A stretch of 61,566 bases of DNA, from NCBI GenBank assembly GCA_026415315.1, contig JAOAHI010000010.1, positions 1 to 61,566 on the forward strand, written 5' to 3'. Positions 39,078 through 49,283 of the stretch are shown one piece after another. Source of the DNA: Methylohalobius sp. (GTDB lineage Bacteria; Pseudomonadota; Gammaproteobacteria; Methylococcales; Methylothermaceae). How positions within the stretch are numbered: the stretch's first letter is position 1; each line of letters starts with the position of its first letter. The position numbers and the translations under genes are program-made. The notes beneath the pieces are model-generated. The model saw nothing but the letters and a program-made list of their open reading frames with translations, was not told the origin of the DNA and did no database searches.

Positions 39078-40181
39078 ATGAGCACTTTAGCTCCTGTCGA
39101 ACACATCGTCCCGACCAAGTTTTGGCATCGGCTTGACGACGGACGCCTCCAATGCGATCTGTGTCCTAGATTTTGCAAGCTGCGCGAAGGCCAGCGCGGT
39201 TTGTGTTTCGTGCGCGCCTGCCAGGAAGGGGAGATCGTGCTCACTTCCTATGGACGCGCTAGTGGCTTTTGCATTGACCCAATCGAAAAAAAGCCTTTGT
39301 ATCATTTCCTGCCAGGTACGCCCATCCTTTCCTTTGGTACCGCCGGCTGTAACCTGGCCTGTAAGTTTTGCCAGAATTGGGACATCAGCAAATCTCGCGA
39401 GTTTGATACCTTAACGGTAAAGGCGAGCCCAGAGACTATTGCCCGTGCTGCCAAGGCGCTAGGGGTAAGAAGTGTGGCCTATACCTACAACGACCCGGTG
39501 ATCTTTCACGAATACGTCATCGATACCGCCAAGGAATGCCGAAAATACGGCATCAAATCGGTAGCGGTCACGGCCGGCTATGTGACTGAGGACGCCAGGC
39601 GTGAATTTTATCAGTACATAGACGCTGCCAATGTGGACTTGAAAGCCTTCACTGAGAATTTTTATCGTAAAGTTTGCGGCGGGCATCTGCAGCCGGTGCT
39701 GGAGACTCTGGAATACATCAAACGAGAGACGGCTTGTTGGCTAGAGATCACCACTTTGCTGATTCCAGGGGAAAACGATTCGGAGGAAGAGATAGACGCG
39801 CTAACGCGCTGGGTGGTGGAAAAGCTGGGACCTGAGGTTCCTCTTCACTTTACTGCCTTTCATCCCGACTGGAAAATGCAAGACAAGCCGCCAACCCCTT
39901 TATCTGCTTTAATCCGAGCGCGGCAGCTGGCTTTGCGCAATGGCCTGCGCTACGTGTATACCGGCAACGTCCACTATCCCGAAGGCGACAGCACTTATTG
40001 CCATCGATGTGGCCGGCTTCTCATCGGCCGCGATTGGTATGTGCTCTCAGCCTGGAACCTGACGGCGGACGGGAAGTGCACACAGTGTGGAGCGCCGCTG
40101 GCAGGGGTCTTCGACGAGGCCCCTGGGAGCTGGGGAGCCAAACGATACCCGGTAGACATGCGCCGCTTTGCAGCCGTTTAA
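39078..40181 (+). CDS. amrS: AmmeMemoRadiSam system radical SAM enzyme
   Basis: A 367-residue radical SAM protein. The cluster motif C-X3-C-X2-C is in [13 protein letters not shown]. Extra cysteines in an N-terminal segment ([18 protein letters not shown]) and a C-terminal zinc-ribbon-like part (CHRCG, CTQCG) are typical of this family. The substrate is unknown. Its TAA stop shares TTAA (40178-40181) with the stop of convergent nadB. Confidence 0.92.
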   Translation: MSTLAPVEHIVPTKFWHRLDDGRLQCDLCPRFCKLREGQRGLCFVRACQEGEIVLTSYGRASGFCIDPIEKKPLYHFLPGTPILSFGTAGCNLACKFCQNWDISKSREFDTLTVKASPETIARAAKALGVRSVAYTYNDPVIFHEYVIDTAKECRKYGIKSVAVTAGYVTEDARREFYQYIDAANVDLKAFTENFYRKVCGGHLQPVLETLEYIKRETACWLEITTLLIPGENDSEEEIDALTRWVVEKLGPEVPLHFTAFHPDWKMQDKPPTPLSALIRARQLALRNGLRYVYTGNVHYPEGDSTYCHRCGRLLIGRDWYVLSAWNLTADGKCTQCGAPLAGVFDEAPGSWGAKRYPVDMRRFAAV

Positions 40182-41785
40182 CTCGGCGACCTGGGGTCTA
40201 AAATAGTGTTTTGCGCAGGTGGCGGATTGGTGTGGGGATAATCTAGGGTATAGTGCAGACCTCGGCTTTCTTTGCGCTGGATAGCGCTTTTGACGATCAG
40301 CTCGGCGACGATGATAAGGTTTCTAAGCTCTAACAGGTCGTTGGTGACCCGGAAATTGCCGTAATATTCGGCGATCTCCTGTTTGAGTAACTCGATCCGT
40401 CTGAGCGCCCGCCTGAGGCGCTTGTCGGTGCGCACGATACCCACATAGTCCCACATGAATCGGCGAATCTCATCCCAGTTGTGGCTGACGACAACTTCCT
40501 CGTCGGAGTCGGTGACTTGAGACTCGTCCCAAGGCGGCAGAGGAGGGGAAAGAGGAAACTCTGCCAGCCTTTGAGACAAATCCTCGGCAACTTGCTTGGC
40601 AAACACTAAGCACTCGAGCAGAGAGTTACTGGCCATGCGGTTGGCGCCGTGCAGCCCAGTGCATGCGGTCTCCCCTACCGCATACAGACCGGGAATATCG
40701 GTGCGTCCCCACGCATCGGTGAGGATCCCGCCACAGGTATAATGGGCGGCGGGAACCACTGGAATCGGCTCACGCGTGAGATCGAAGCCGAATTCTAGAC
40801 ACTTGGCGTAAATGGTGGGGAAGTGACTGCGGATGAAATCGGCGCTTTTATGCGAGATGTCTAGGTAAACGCAGTCTATCCCTAGTCGCTTCATTTCGTA
40901 GTCAATGGCGCGGGCGACGATATCGCGGGGGGCTAGCTCTCGGCGTGGGTCGAAGCGGTGCATGAACTCCTCCCCGTTGGGCAAGAGCAGCTTGGCCCCC
41001 TCCCCGCGCAAGGCCTCAGAGATGAGGAAAGACCTGGCTTTGGGGTGATACAGGCAGGTCGGGTGGAATTGCATAAACTCCATGTTGGCGATTCGGCAGC
41101 CCGCGCGCCAGGCCATGGCGATGCCGTCGCCGGTGGCGGTGTCGGGATTGCTGGTATAAAGGTACACCTTGGCCGCTCCGCCGGTAGCGAGCACCACCGC
41201 CCTAGCGCTGAATACTTTGACTTTGCCGGCTTTGCGGTCGAGCACGTAAGCGCCTAAAGCCCTTTGCGGAGAGCGCTTGAGCTTGGTGGCGGTGATCAGG
41301 TCGATTGCGTTGTGGAATTCGTACAGATCGATGTTTGGATGGGCGCGGGCGCGCGCGATGAGCGAGGACTCTACGGCCTTCCCCGTAGCGTCCGCAGCGT
41401 GGACGATGCGACGGTGGCTGTGACCGCCCTCGCGGGTTAGATGGAGTTTTAGGTCACCTTTTGCCGTCTCTAATTGGGTGAAAGCCACGCCTTGGTCGAG
41501 CAGCCAGCGAATGCAATCTCGACCCTGGGAGACTACTAGCCGAACGATGTTTGGATCGCCCAACCCAGCTCCCGCATTCAGAGTATCCTGGATATGAGAT
41601 TCGATCGAGTCGCGGGCATCGAGCACCGCTGAGATACCTCCTTGGGCGTAGAAAGTGCTGCATTCGGCCAGTTCAGTTTTAGAGACGACGGCGACTTTGG
41701 CGAGCGGGGCGAGACGCAGCGCCACCCCCAACCCTGCAGCGCCGCTGCCTACGATTACCACGTCGTATTCAAGATAGTCCTGCAT
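40178..41785 (-). CDS. nadB: L-aspartate oxidase
   Basis: FAD enzyme that oxidises aspartate to iminoaspartate, the first step of de novo NAD synthesis. From the ATG at 41785 the protein has 535 residues: the FAD motif [31 protein letters not shown] and [19 protein letters not shown] are all conserved. A longer frame reaches 41911 but is not family sequence. Located next to rpoE, as in many gammaproteobacteria. Confidence 0.96.
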   Translation of the reverse strand: MQDYLEYDVVIVGSGAAGLGVALRLAPLAKVAVVSKTELAECSTFYAQGGISAVLDARDSIESHIQDTLNAGAGLGDPNIVRLVVSQGRDCIRWLLDQGVAFTQLETAKGDLKLHLTREGGHSHRRIVHAADATGKAVESSLIARARAHPNIDLYEFHNAIDLITATKLKRSPQRALGAYVLDRKAGKVKVFSARAVVLATGGAAKVYLYTSNPDTATGDGIAMAWRAGCRIANMEFMQFHPTCLYHPKARSFLISEALRGEGAKLLLPNGEEFMHRFDPRRELAPRDIVARAIDYEMKRLGIDCVYLDISHKSADFIRSHFPTIYAKCLEFGFDLTREPIPVVPAAHYTCGGILTDAWGRTDIPGLYAVGETACTGLHGANRMASNSLLECLVFAKQVAEDLSQRLAEFPLSPPLPPWDESQVTDSDEEVVVSHNWDEIRRFMWDYVGIVRTDKRLRRALRRIELLKQEIAEYYGNFRVTNDLLELRNLIIVAELIVKSAIQRKESRGLHYTLDYPHTNPPPAQNTILDPRSPS

Positions 41786-41861
41786 GACCGCTTTATACCA
41801 AAAGGAAGGCACGCATGCCAATTCAGGCGCATTGAACGGAAGGGGGGAAACAAGGATAATG

Positions 41862-41922
41862 TTGATTACAGACAGTCCAATCGCATAGACAGTTCGGGAA
41901 CAGCGGCGCAAGCCCGATCATC
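41862..41922 (+). promoter_or_regulatory. candidate promoters of the rpoE operon
   Basis: TTGATT (41862-41867) and CATAGA (41884-41889), 16 apart, could be a housekeeping promoter. GGAACA (41897-41902) followed after 15 bases by TCATC (41918-41922) resembles a weak sigma-E site (consensus GGAACTT / TCTGA), as expected for autoregulation. Both are poor matches. Confidence 0.3.
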
Positions 41923-41944
41923 TTCAAGCCATGGGGAACTGGGA

Positions 41945-42583
41945 TTGAAAGGAGAAGGCCGGTCGGCGGTTCAAATCGACCAGGAGTTAATCCAGCGGGT
42001 GAAGCAAGGCGACAAGAAGGCTTTTGACCTGCTGGTGCTCAAGTATCAAGCCAAGATTATCCAGTTGATTACTCGGTATATCAAGGACCCATCGGAGGCC
42101 CTGGATGTCGCTCAAGAGGCGTTTATCAAAGCTTACCGGGCATTGCCTGGTTTCCGCGGGGAGAGTGCTTTTTATACCTGGCTTTATCGGATCGCCATCA
42201 ACACGGCCAAAAATCATATCGCTGCTCGGGCGCGGCGGCCGTCTGATGAAGAAATCGAGCTGGAGACGGCGGAACAATTCGAAACGGCGATCCGTCTAAA
42301 AGACCAAGAAACGCCCGAGGGCATCTTGTTGAGCGAGGAAGTCGCCGAAGCTGTGCGCCAGGCTATTGAGGCCTTGCCTGAAGAGTTGCGCACCGCCATT
42401 ACATTGCGCGAGTTTGAGGGACTGAGTTATGAGGAGATTGCCGAAGCCATGAATTGTCCGGTAGGTACGGTACGATCTAGGATTTTTCGGGCGCGCGAGG
42501 CGATCGATAGGAGGCTTCAGACTTTGCGCGCTGGGATGCGGGGTAAAAAAGCGAAAAAACTTGAACCGTCGGCACAAGAATGA
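41945..42583 (+). CDS. rpoE: RNA polymerase sigma factor RpoE (AlgU type)
   Basis: Extracytoplasmic-function sigma factor for envelope stress. Region 2 contains DPSEALDVAQEAFIKAYRAL and region 4 YEEIAEAMNCPVGTVRSRIF. No ATG is available near the start of similarity (VQIDQELIQRVKQGDKKAF); a TTG at 41945 preceded by a GGGGA-type site gives 212 residues, slightly longer than usual. The frame stays open upstream over nadB, so the exact start is uncertain. Its stop overlaps rseA. Confidence 0.92.
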   Translation: MKGEGRSAVQIDQELIQRVKQGDKKAFDLLVLKYQAKIIQLITRYIKDPSEALDVAQEAFIKAYRALPGFRGESAFYTWLYRIAINTAKNHIAARARRPSDEEIELETAEQFETAIRLKDQETPEGILLSEEVAEAVRQAIEALPEELRTAITLREFEGLSYEEIAEAMNCPVGTVRSRIFRAREAIDRRLQTLRAGMRGKKAKKLEPSAQE

Positions 42584-43155
42584 CCACAGGCGAGGATCCT
42601 ATGCAGGATGATGTAAATTGGAAACTGTCTTTGCTCTTGGATGATGAATTGGAGCCTGCGGAGGCGATCGATTTGTTGGAAAAGATTTATCAGGATTCAC
42701 AGCTGCTCAGTAAGTGGTACGGTTATCAGACTATTCGCCAGGTTCTTAAAGCAGGCGGAGGAATTCAGCCGCAGCCGGAGTTTCTCGAGCGGGTAAAGAT
42801 GGCTCTTGCTGAGGAAGCGATACTTGTGCCCTCTGATTCTCGGTCAGGCCGGTGGACAGAGAGCCTTAAAAAATTCAACTTCGGGCGCTGGACTATGCCG
42901 GTGGCGATGGCGGCTGTTGTTGCTTTGCTGGTGGTTTTAGTCAGTAAACAGGTTTTTTTTAATTCTCCAAATTCTGGGTTGCAAATCGCCGTTGCCAAAA
43001 AACCTTCTGGGTCGTCTGGGGGAACAGGACGACAGGCTACCGATTATTCTCGATTAGAGGATTATTATTTTTTGGTTCACAGCGAGGATAGCTTGTACTT
43101 GACCGGACCTCAACATGTGCTCGGTTATGCCCGCATCGTCAGCCACGGAAGATAA
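42580..43155 (+). CDS. rseA: anti-sigma-E factor RseA/MucA
   Basis: Holds RpoE inactive at the membrane until DegS- and RseP-type proteases cut it. The N-terminal part (WKLSLLLDDELEPAEAIDLL) is the sigma-binding domain, one membrane helix follows at about residues 103-123, and the rest is periplasmic. The ATG at 42580 overlaps the rpoE stop; an ATG at 42601 is an alternative start that gives a more usual N terminus. Confidence 0.88.
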   Translation: MTTGEDPMQDDVNWKLSLLLDDELEPAEAIDLLEKIYQDSQLLSKWYGYQTIRQVLKAGGGIQPQPEFLERVKMALAEEAILVPSDSRSGRWTESLKKFNFGRWTMPVAMAAVVALLVVLVSKQVFFNSPNSGLQIAVAKKPSGSSGGTGRQATDYSRLEDYYFLVHSEDSLYLTGPQHVLGYARIVSHGR

Positions 43156-43160
43156 ATAGT

Positions 43161-44138
43161 ATGGGGCGGGTTAAACAGCGCTGGGCAGTGGGTTGGGTGG
43201 CTGCCTGCTGGAGTTTATTGATATTTGCGGCTGAGGTTGAGCGCCAGGACCCAGCTGAATGGCTGCGGGCGATGACTGAAGCTATGCAGCGCCTCGATTA
43301 TCAGACTACGCTGGCTTATACCCGCGACAATCGAATCCAAACGTTGCGCTTTATACACCGAATCAAGGATGGGGTGGTGCACGAACATCTGCAGACGCTT
43401 AACGATTCGTTGCGCGAAGTCGTGCGGGAGGCAAACAAAGTAACTTGTTATTTCCCCGAACTGCGTACTATGGTGGTGGAATCCCACGACTTCTCCCGCG
43501 CTCTGTTTCGCGAGTGGCCTGGGCAGGGGCTAGGTCAGGCCAAGTTTTACCGACTCGGATTGGGGCAGCAAGGACAGGTGGCTGAGCGCCTGGCCCAGGA
43601 GATCGTGATCGAAGCTGTGGACGATTATCGTTATAGCCGCCGTTTTTGGATAGATACCGAAAGCAAATTGCCGCTCCAGCTCGAGCTTGTGGGCTCTGAG
43701 GGCAATGTGCTTGAGGCGTTCGTGGTCATAGAGTTGATCGTGGGCAACGCCATCGACAAGGGCTCGGTCATAGAGCCTCCTCCGGCCAAGGCAGCGGAAT
43801 CCTGGAAGGTGCTAGACCGCATGGAGGGGCCGACCGATCAGCGTTGGCAATTGACCCAATTGCCGCCGGGTTTTTCTGAAGTCAAACGTAGCCGCCGGCA
43901 GAGACCTCAGGATGAGACGCCGGTTGATCATATCCTGATCACTGACGGTTTGGCCTCGGTTTCGGTCTATATCAAAGCCCAGGGCGGGAGCTCAGATTTG
44001 GGTTTAGGCGCCAAGCAGCTGGGTGCAGTCAACGTGTACAATCGCCGCATCGATGGCTATTTGGTTACAGTATTGGGGGACGTTCCGCCGGAAACCGTCC
44101 GTTTGATCGGTGACGGTGTACGCGAAGTCCCACGCTAA
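43161..44138 (+). CDS. rseB: sigma-E regulatory protein RseB/MucB
   Basis: Periplasmic protein that protects RseA from cleavage and senses misfolded outer-membrane material. The 325-residue product has an N-terminal hydrophobic export signal, a LolA-like large domain (MTEAMQRLDYQTTLAYTRDN, then FWIDTESKLPLQLELVG) and a C-terminal domain ending with GYLVTVLGDVPPETVRLIG. It follows rseA by 5 bases and is ended by a strong hairpin. Confidence 0.93.
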   Translation: MGRVKQRWAVGWVAACWSLLIFAAEVERQDPAEWLRAMTEAMQRLDYQTTLAYTRDNRIQTLRFIHRIKDGVVHEHLQTLNDSLREVVREANKVTCYFPELRTMVVESHDFSRALFREWPGQGLGQAKFYRLGLGQQGQVAERLAQEIVIEAVDDYRYSRRFWIDTESKLPLQLELVGSEGNVLEAFVVIELIVGNAIDKGSVIEPPPAKAAESWKVLDRMEGPTDQRWQLTQLPPGFSEVKRSRRQRPQDETPVDHILITDGLASVSVYIKAQGGSSDLGLGAKQLGAVNVYNRRIDGYLVTVLGDVPPETVRLIGDGVREVPR

Positions 44139-44168
44139 GAAATTAGTTGTTATTGGGATTTTTTACCC

Positions 44169-44190
44169 AAAGCGGGCTGTGGCCCGCTTT
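44169..44190 (+). terminator. hairpin between rseB and mucD
   Basis: AAAGCGGGC (44169-44177), four-base loop, GCCCGCTTT (44182-44190): a perfect 9-base-pair stem, followed by AGTTTG rather than a clean T run. It is probably a partial terminator or an mRNA-end stabiliser between rseB and mucD. Confidence 0.6.
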
Positions 44191-44217
44191 AGTTTGTGTA
44201 CAGAAGGTATTAAGCGG

Positions 44218-45639
44218 ATGAGACTGAATCGCTGTACAATAATGGGCTTGTTGTGGCTCTTGGGCTTAAGCGCTAATGCCTCGAGTTTGCCAAATTTTGC
44301 CGAACTGGTGGCAAAGACAGGCCAAGCGGTAGTCAACATCAGCACCAGTAAAAAGCTCGAGCCGGTCGAGCCGCAATTGCCGGAAGGAATGGAAATCCCG
44401 GAAGGCTCGCCTTTGGAAGAGCTGTTCAAACACTTTTTCGGCCAGCAGGGTGTGCCGCCGGAGACCCGCTCCTTGGGGTCTGGTTTTATCATTTCGGCCG
44501 ACGGGTACATCATCACTAACCACCATGTGGTGCAAAATGCGGCCGAGATTATCGTGCGCCTGCAGGATCGACGTGAGCTGATTGCCAAACTGGTGGGCTC
44601 CGACGCCAAAAGCGACCTTGCCCTATTGAAAGTAGAAGCCAGGGACCTACCGGTGGTCCAAACTGGATCGGCTAAGGACCTCAAGGTAGGCGAGTGGGTG
44701 GTGGCGATCGGCTCGCCTTTCGGCTTTGATCACTCGGTTACCGCCGGCATCGTGAGCGCCAAGGGCAGAAGCCTGCCAGGGGATAACTATGTTCCGTTTA
44801 TCCAAACCGATGTCGCGATTAACCCAGGCAATTCTGGAGGGCCCCTGTTTAACCTGGCTGGCCAGGTAGTGGGAGTCAATTCTCAGATTTATAGCCGAAC
44901 CGGGGGTTTTATGGGTTTATCGTTTGCGATCCCAATCGACATCGCCTTGGAGGTGGTCGATCAGCTCAAAACTCAAGGCAAGGTCATCCGTGGTTGGCTT
45001 GGAGTCCAAATTCAAGACGTGACGCGCGAACTCGCCGAATCCTTCGGCCTGAGCCGCCCATATGGAGCGTTGGTTGCTCAGATAGTGGCGAGCAGTCCGG
45101 CAGCTGAGGCGGGAGTACAAATAGGAGATGTGATCGTCGAGTATGACGGACAGCCGATCGAAACTTCCTCGATGTTGCCGCCGTTGGTGGGGATCACTCC
45201 GGTGGGCAAGGTCGTGCCGGTGAAAGTGGTGCGAGAAGGCCAGGTCCTCTCTCTCCAAGTCAAGATTGGCCAACTTTTTGAGGAAAAAGAAGAGCAGGTT
45301 GTGGCTCAGGTCGGCTCCGATGCGGTTAAAGTTGCTCCTTTGGGTTTGTTAGTAGCAGACCTCTCGCCCGAGGAGCGGGCGCGCTTTAACATTGAGGAGG
45401 GGGTAGTAGTGCGCCAAGTGTTGGCAGGGCCAGCGCGCGAGGCCGGAATTCGTTCGGGGGATCTGTTGTTGCGCTTAGGTAGTGTGTCAATACGCAATGT
45501 CCAGGAATTTCAGCACTACGTAGCCATTCTGCCCAAGGGTAAGGCAGCGGCGGTGTTAGTAAGACGCGGAGGGGACTCGCTATTTTTGGCGTTTAAGCTG
45601 GATTTGAACGAGGGTCAAAACAAGCCGAATCGACCGTGA
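44218..45639 (+). CDS. mucD: periplasmic serine protease MucD/DegP (Do family)
   Basis: Protease and chaperone of the periplasm. From the ATG at 44218 the 473-residue protein has a signal peptide cut near ANA-S, a trypsin-like domain with His103 (TNHHV), Asp133 (KSDLALLKV) and Ser206 (NPGNSGGPL), and two PDZ domains. The earlier in-frame codon at 44110 lies inside rseB. The order rpoE-rseA-rseB-mucD-lepA is the Pseudomonas-type algU cluster. Its stop overlaps the lepA GTG. Confidence 0.95.
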   Translation: MRLNRCTIMGLLWLLGLSANASSLPNFAELVAKTGQAVVNISTSKKLEPVEPQLPEGMEIPEGSPLEELFKHFFGQQGVPPETRSLGSGFIISADGYIITNHHVVQNAAEIIVRLQDRRELIAKLVGSDAKSDLALLKVEARDLPVVQTGSAKDLKVGEWVVAIGSPFGFDHSVTAGIVSAKGRSLPGDNYVPFIQTDVAINPGNSGGPLFNLAGQVVGVNSQIYSRTGGFMGLSFAIPIDIALEVVDQLKTQGKVIRGWLGVQIQDVTRELAESFGLSRPYGALVAQIVASSPAAEAGVQIGDVIVEYDGQPIETSSMLPPLVGITPVGKVVPVKVVREGQVLSLQVKIGQLFEEKEEQVVAQVGSDAVKVAPLGLLVADLSPEERARFNIEEGVVVRQVLAGPAREAGIRSGDLLLRLGSVSIRNVQEFQHYVAILPKGKAAAVLVRRGGDSLFLAFKLDLNEGQNKPNRP

Positions 45640-47444
45640 CCGATTTACGCCATATCCGTAATTTCTCTATCATTGCCCATATCGACCACGGCAAATCGAC
45701 CCTAGCTGACCGCTTCATCCAGATCTGCGGCGGCCTTGACCCGCGGGAGATGACCGAGCAGGTACTCGATTCGATGGATATCGAGCGCGAGCGTGGGATC
45801 ACCATCAAAGCCCAAAGCGTGACGCTGAGCTATGTCGCGGCGGACGGTGAAATTTACCAGCTTAACTTCATCGATACGCCGGGACATGTGGATTTTTCTT
45901 ACGAGGTTTCGCGTTCTCTGGCCGCCTGTGAAGGGGCGCTTTTGGTAGTGGACGCCGCCCAGGGGGTAGAGGCGCAAACTGTCGCCAATTGCTATACCGC
46001 GATCGAGCAAGGGTTAGAAGTGGTTCCGGTGCTCAACAAGATCGATTTGCCCGCCGCTAACCCGGAGCGGGTCAAGCGTGAGATCGAGGAGATCATCGGC
46101 ATTCCGGCCGATGAGGCCTTAGAAATCAGCGCCAAAACTGGTCTTGGGGTCAAAAAGGTTTTAGAGCAGATCATTGCCAAGATTCCACCGCCGAGGGGGG
46201 ATGTCAAGGCTCCGCTCCAGGCGCTGATTATCGATTCGTGGTTTGACAATTATCTGGGAGTGGTGTCGCTGGTACGAGTAGTCAACGGGACCTTAGCCGT
46301 TGGGGAACGCATTGCAGTCCTGTCCACTGGCAAGACATATCAAATCGATCAACTTGGGGTATTTACCCCCAAGCGTCAGGTTCGGCAGAGCCTGCATGCT
46401 GGGGAAGTAGGGTTTCTAGTCGCCGGGATCAAGGACATCTTCGGTGCTCCAGTGGGCGACACGATCACCTCGGCCGATCATCCTTGCGATAGACCGCTGC
46501 CCGGGTTTCAAAAGGTTCAGCCTAAGGTTTTTGCGGGTCTTTATCCAGTTCAGTCCGAGGATTATCAAAGTTTGCGTGAGGCCTTATACAAGCTGCGCTT
46601 GAACGATGCAGCCCTGCAGTTTGAGCCAGAGACTTCCCAAGCTCTGGGGTTTGGTTTCCGTTGCGGTTTTCTCGGCTTGCTCCACATGGAAATCGTGCAG
46701 GAGCGGTTAGAGCGCGAATACCACCTGGATTTGATCTCCACCGCCCCGACCGTGGTGTATGAAGTTCTCACCACCAAAGGCGACATAATTGCGGTCGACA
46801 ACCCCGCCAAACTTCCGCCTCCTAATCAGATTGAGGAGGTCCGTGAACCGATCATCGAGGCCGATATTCTCGTTCCCCAGGAGTATTTAGGCGGGGTGAT
46901 CGGCTTATGCGTAGAAAAGCGCGGGGTACAGAAGAATCTTAAGTTTTTGGGCGGTCAGGTGAATCTGACGTTTGAACTACCTTTGAGCGAAGTGGTGCTG
47001 GATTTTTTCGACCGACTCAAATCGGTCAGCCGCGGTTATGCCTCGTTTGATTATGCGTTTAAGCGATTCCAGCCGGCTCCCATGGTCAAGCTCGATATCC
47101 TGATCAACGGCGAGAAGGTGGACGCCTTATCGTTGATCGTGCATAAGGACATGGCTCAGACGCGCGGGCGAGAGCTGGTGGAGAAGATGCAGCAATTGAT
47201 CCCCAGGCAAATGTTTGAGGTTGCCATCCAGGCCGCTATCGGCTCCAAAGTGATCGCTCGTTCTACAGTCAAAGCGCTGCGCAAGAACGTAACCGCCAAG
47301 TGTTACGGTGGGGACGTCACCCGAAAAAAGAAATTGCTGGAGAAGCAGAAGGCGGGCAAAAAACGCATGAAACAGGTGGGCAAAGTGGAAATCCCTCAGG
47401 AGGCTTTCCTAGCCGTGCTCAAAGTCGGCCAGGAATCGGCATAA
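45636..47444 (+). CDS. lepA: elongation factor 4 (LepA)
   Basis: Ribosome-bound GTPase involved in translation quality or ribosome assembly. The 602-residue protein shows G1 [14 protein letters not shown]3 DTPGHVDF, G4 NKIDLP and the LepA-specific C-terminal domain with many lysines. GTG start overlapping mucD; followed 13 bases later by lepB. Confidence 0.98.
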   Translation: MTDLRHIRNFSIIAHIDHGKSTLADRFIQICGGLDPREMTEQVLDSMDIERERGITIKAQSVTLSYVAADGEIYQLNFIDTPGHVDFSYEVSRSLAACEGALLVVDAAQGVEAQTVANCYTAIEQGLEVVPVLNKIDLPAANPERVKREIEEIIGIPADEALEISAKTGLGVKKVLEQIIAKIPPPRGDVKAPLQALIIDSWFDNYLGVVSLVRVVNGTLAVGERIAVLSTGKTYQIDQLGVFTPKRQVRQSLHAGEVGFLVAGIKDIFGAPVGDTITSADHPCDRPLPGFQKVQPKVFAGLYPVQSEDYQSLREALYKLRLNDAALQFEPETSQALGFGFRCGFLGLLHMEIVQERLEREYHLDLISTAPTVVYEVLTTKGDIIAVDNPAKLPPPNQIEEVREPIIEADILVPQEYLGGVIGLCVEKRGVQKNLKFLGGQVNLTFELPLSEVVLDFFDRLKSVSRGYASFDYAFKRFQPAPMVKLDILINGEKVDALSLIVHKDMAQTRGRELVEKMQQLIPRQMFEVAIQAAIGSKVIARSTVKALRKNVTAKCYGGDVTRKKKLLEKQKAGKKRMKQVGKVEIPQEAFLAVLKVGQESA

Positions 47445-47457
47445 GCAGGGTGATCTT

Positions 47458-48222
47458 ATGGATTTTGACTTTGAGTTTTTTCTTTTCCTGGGCACATTGG
47501 TTTCCGGCGGGATTTGGGGCGGCTGGCGGCTCTGGTTGCGTAAGAGCAGCGAGGCCAAAGAGCCGATTGTGGTTGAATACGCCCACTCCTTTTTCCCCAT
47601 TCTCTTCATCGTGCTCTTGCTGCGCTCGTTTTTAGTGGAGCCGTTTCGGATCCCCTCCGGATCGATGATGCCGTCTTTACTGGTGGGGGATTTTATTCTA
47701 GTTAATAAATTTCTTTACGGCATTCGCTTGCCGGTTATCCACACCAAAGTGATCAGCGTCAGTGAACCCAAACGCGGTGATATCGTCGTCTTCCGCTATC
47801 CTAGCGATCCCTCAGTGGACTATATCAAGCGCATCGTTGGCCTGCCGGGGGACAGAATTGCCTACTACAATAAAAGATTGTATATCAACGGCCATCCGAT
47901 CCCGCTCAAGCCCCTAGGTCCTTACCTTGGCGTTGGCCAAAACCAGCGTTATAACGGAGCGATGATGTACGAAGAGGTGCTGGGTGAAGTCAATCACCGA
48001 ATCTTAATCATGGAGGGTCAGCCTTCGGTGGAGGGGGAGTTCGTGGTGCCCAAGGGGTATTATTTTGTTATGGGTGACAACCGCGACAACAGCAACGACA
48101 GCCGGTATTGGGGTCCGGTGCCGGAGGAAAACCTAGTAGGCAAGGCATTTTTGATCTGGATGCACTGGGAGCCGAGCCATCCAAGTATGGTGTTCGAGCG
48201 CATCGGAACAGTGTTAAATTGA
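47458..48222 (+). CDS. lepB: signal peptidase I
   Basis: Cuts signal peptides of exported proteins at the inner membrane. The 254-residue protein has two N-terminal membrane segments (about 5-26 and 44-60), the nucleophile Ser69 in PSGSM and the general-base Lys124 in YIKRIVGLPGD, plus GDNRDNSNDSRYWGPV. Downstream of lepA as in most proteobacteria. Confidence 0.97.
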   Translation: MDFDFEFFLFLGTLVSGGIWGGWRLWLRKSSEAKEPIVVEYAHSFFPILFIVLLLRSFLVEPFRIPSGSMMPSLLVGDFILVNKFLYGIRLPVIHTKVISVSEPKRGDIVVFRYPSDPSVDYIKRIVGLPGDRIAYYNKRLYINGHPIPLKPLGPYLGVGQNQRYNGAMMYEEVLGEVNHRILIMEGQPSVEGEFVVPKGYYFVMGDNRDNSNDSRYWGPVPEENLVGKAFLIWMHWEPSHPSMVFERIGTVLN

Positions 48223-48229
48223 GGGAGTT

Positions 48230-48601
48230 ATGAATCGCAGACGCCAATCGGGCATGACCTTGATCGGATTAGTCATAACTTTCGGCTTGATCGGATTCTT
48301 CACCCTTTTAGCCTTGAAGATCATGCCCATTTACCTAGAACACTTCAAAGTTGTCAGCTCCTTAGAGTCCCTCAAAAGAACGCCGGAGCTAGCTGCGCAA
48401 ACTCCACATGAGATCCGCAATCTCCTGATCAAGCGGCTGGACATCAATATGGTGGAAAACGTGCGTCCGGAACATATCCGAGTGGTCAAACGAGGAGGAA
48501 TTACGCAGGTGGAGGTGAGCTACGCGGTAGAGAAACCGATCGTCGGCAACCTGAGTGTGATCGTTTATTTTGATGACAAGATCGAGGCAGGCGGAGCGTG
48601 A
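48230..48601 (+). CDS. DUF4845 membrane protein
   Basis: A 123-residue protein with an N-terminal basic start and one hydrophobic helix (GMTLIGLVITFGLIGFF) that looks like a type IV prepilin leader, although the usual FTLIE is replaced. The soluble part fits the DUF4845 family, which regularly lies between lepB and rnc in this cluster. Function unknown. Its last 29 bases overlap rnc. Confidence 0.85.
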   Translation: MNRRRQSGMTLIGLVITFGLIGFFTLLALKIMPIYLEHFKVVSSLESLKRTPELAAQTPHEIRNLLIKRLDINMVENVRPEHIRVVKRGGITQVEVSYAVEKPIVGNLSVIVYFDDKIEAGGA

Positions 48602-49283
48602 GCGAGATTTAAAGTCCCTGTGTGACCGGTTGGGAATTGAGCTCCGTCGCCTCGAATTACTCAAAGAGGCGCTCACTCACCGCAGCGCGGGGGCGCGCAA
48701 CAACGAGCGCTTGGAGTTTTTAGGCGATGCCGCGCTGGGGTTTATCATCGCTTGGGAGCTGTTTAAGCGCTTTCCGAACGCCAAAGAGGGCGAGCTGAGC
48801 CGAATGCGAGCGCTTTTAGTCAATCAGGGCGCGTTGGCCGGTTTGGCTCAGAAGCTCGAACTGGGAGAGTGGCTCTTTTTAGGGCCTGGGGAGATAAAAA
48901 GCGGCGGTTTTCGCCGCGATTCCACCCTTTCTGATGCCTTTGAGGCAGTTATCGGTGCGGTGTTGGAAGATCAGGGGTTCGATCCCTGCCGGAATTGGGT
49001 GTTGGGCTTGTTTGCAGGCAGGATCGAGGCGCTGACGGTTGGGGAGGCAGGTAAGGATCCCAAAACCCGCTTGCAAGAGCTTCTCCAGGCTAAAGGCCTG
49101 CCCCTTCCTCGTTACGAACTTGTTAAGCAGAGCGGTGCTCCGCACGCTCAGACCTTTGAGGTGGCCTGCTACGTCGAGCTTTTGCCCGAACCGGGTGTAG
49201 GTCAAGGCCCTTCCCGCAAGCGCGCTGAGCAGGCCGCTGCCGCTGCGGTGTTGGAAAAATTGGCAGAAACTAAATCTTTATGA
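48573..49283 (+). CDS. rnc: ribonuclease III
   Basis: Cuts double-stranded RNA in rRNA and mRNA processing. The catalytic signature ERLEFLGDAAL with Glu48 and Asp52 and the second acidic block DAFEAVIGAV are present, and a dsRNA-binding domain (KTRLQELLQAKG) ends the protein. The ATG at 48573 lies inside the DUF4845 gene and has no good ribosome site, so translation is probably coupled; the first 10 to 15 residues are uncertain. Overlaps era by 4 bases. Confidence 0.94.
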   Translation: MTRSRQAERERDLKSLCDRLGIELRRLELLKEALTHRSAGARNNERLEFLGDAALGFIIAWELFKRFPNAKEGELSRMRALLVNQGALAGLAQKLELGEWLFLGPGEIKSGGFRRDSTLSDAFEAVIGAVLEDQGFDPCRNWVLGLFAGRIEALTVGEAGKDPKTRLQELLQAKGLPLPRYELVKQSGAPHAQTFEVACYVELLPEPGVGQGPSRKRAEQAAAAAVLEKLAETKSL

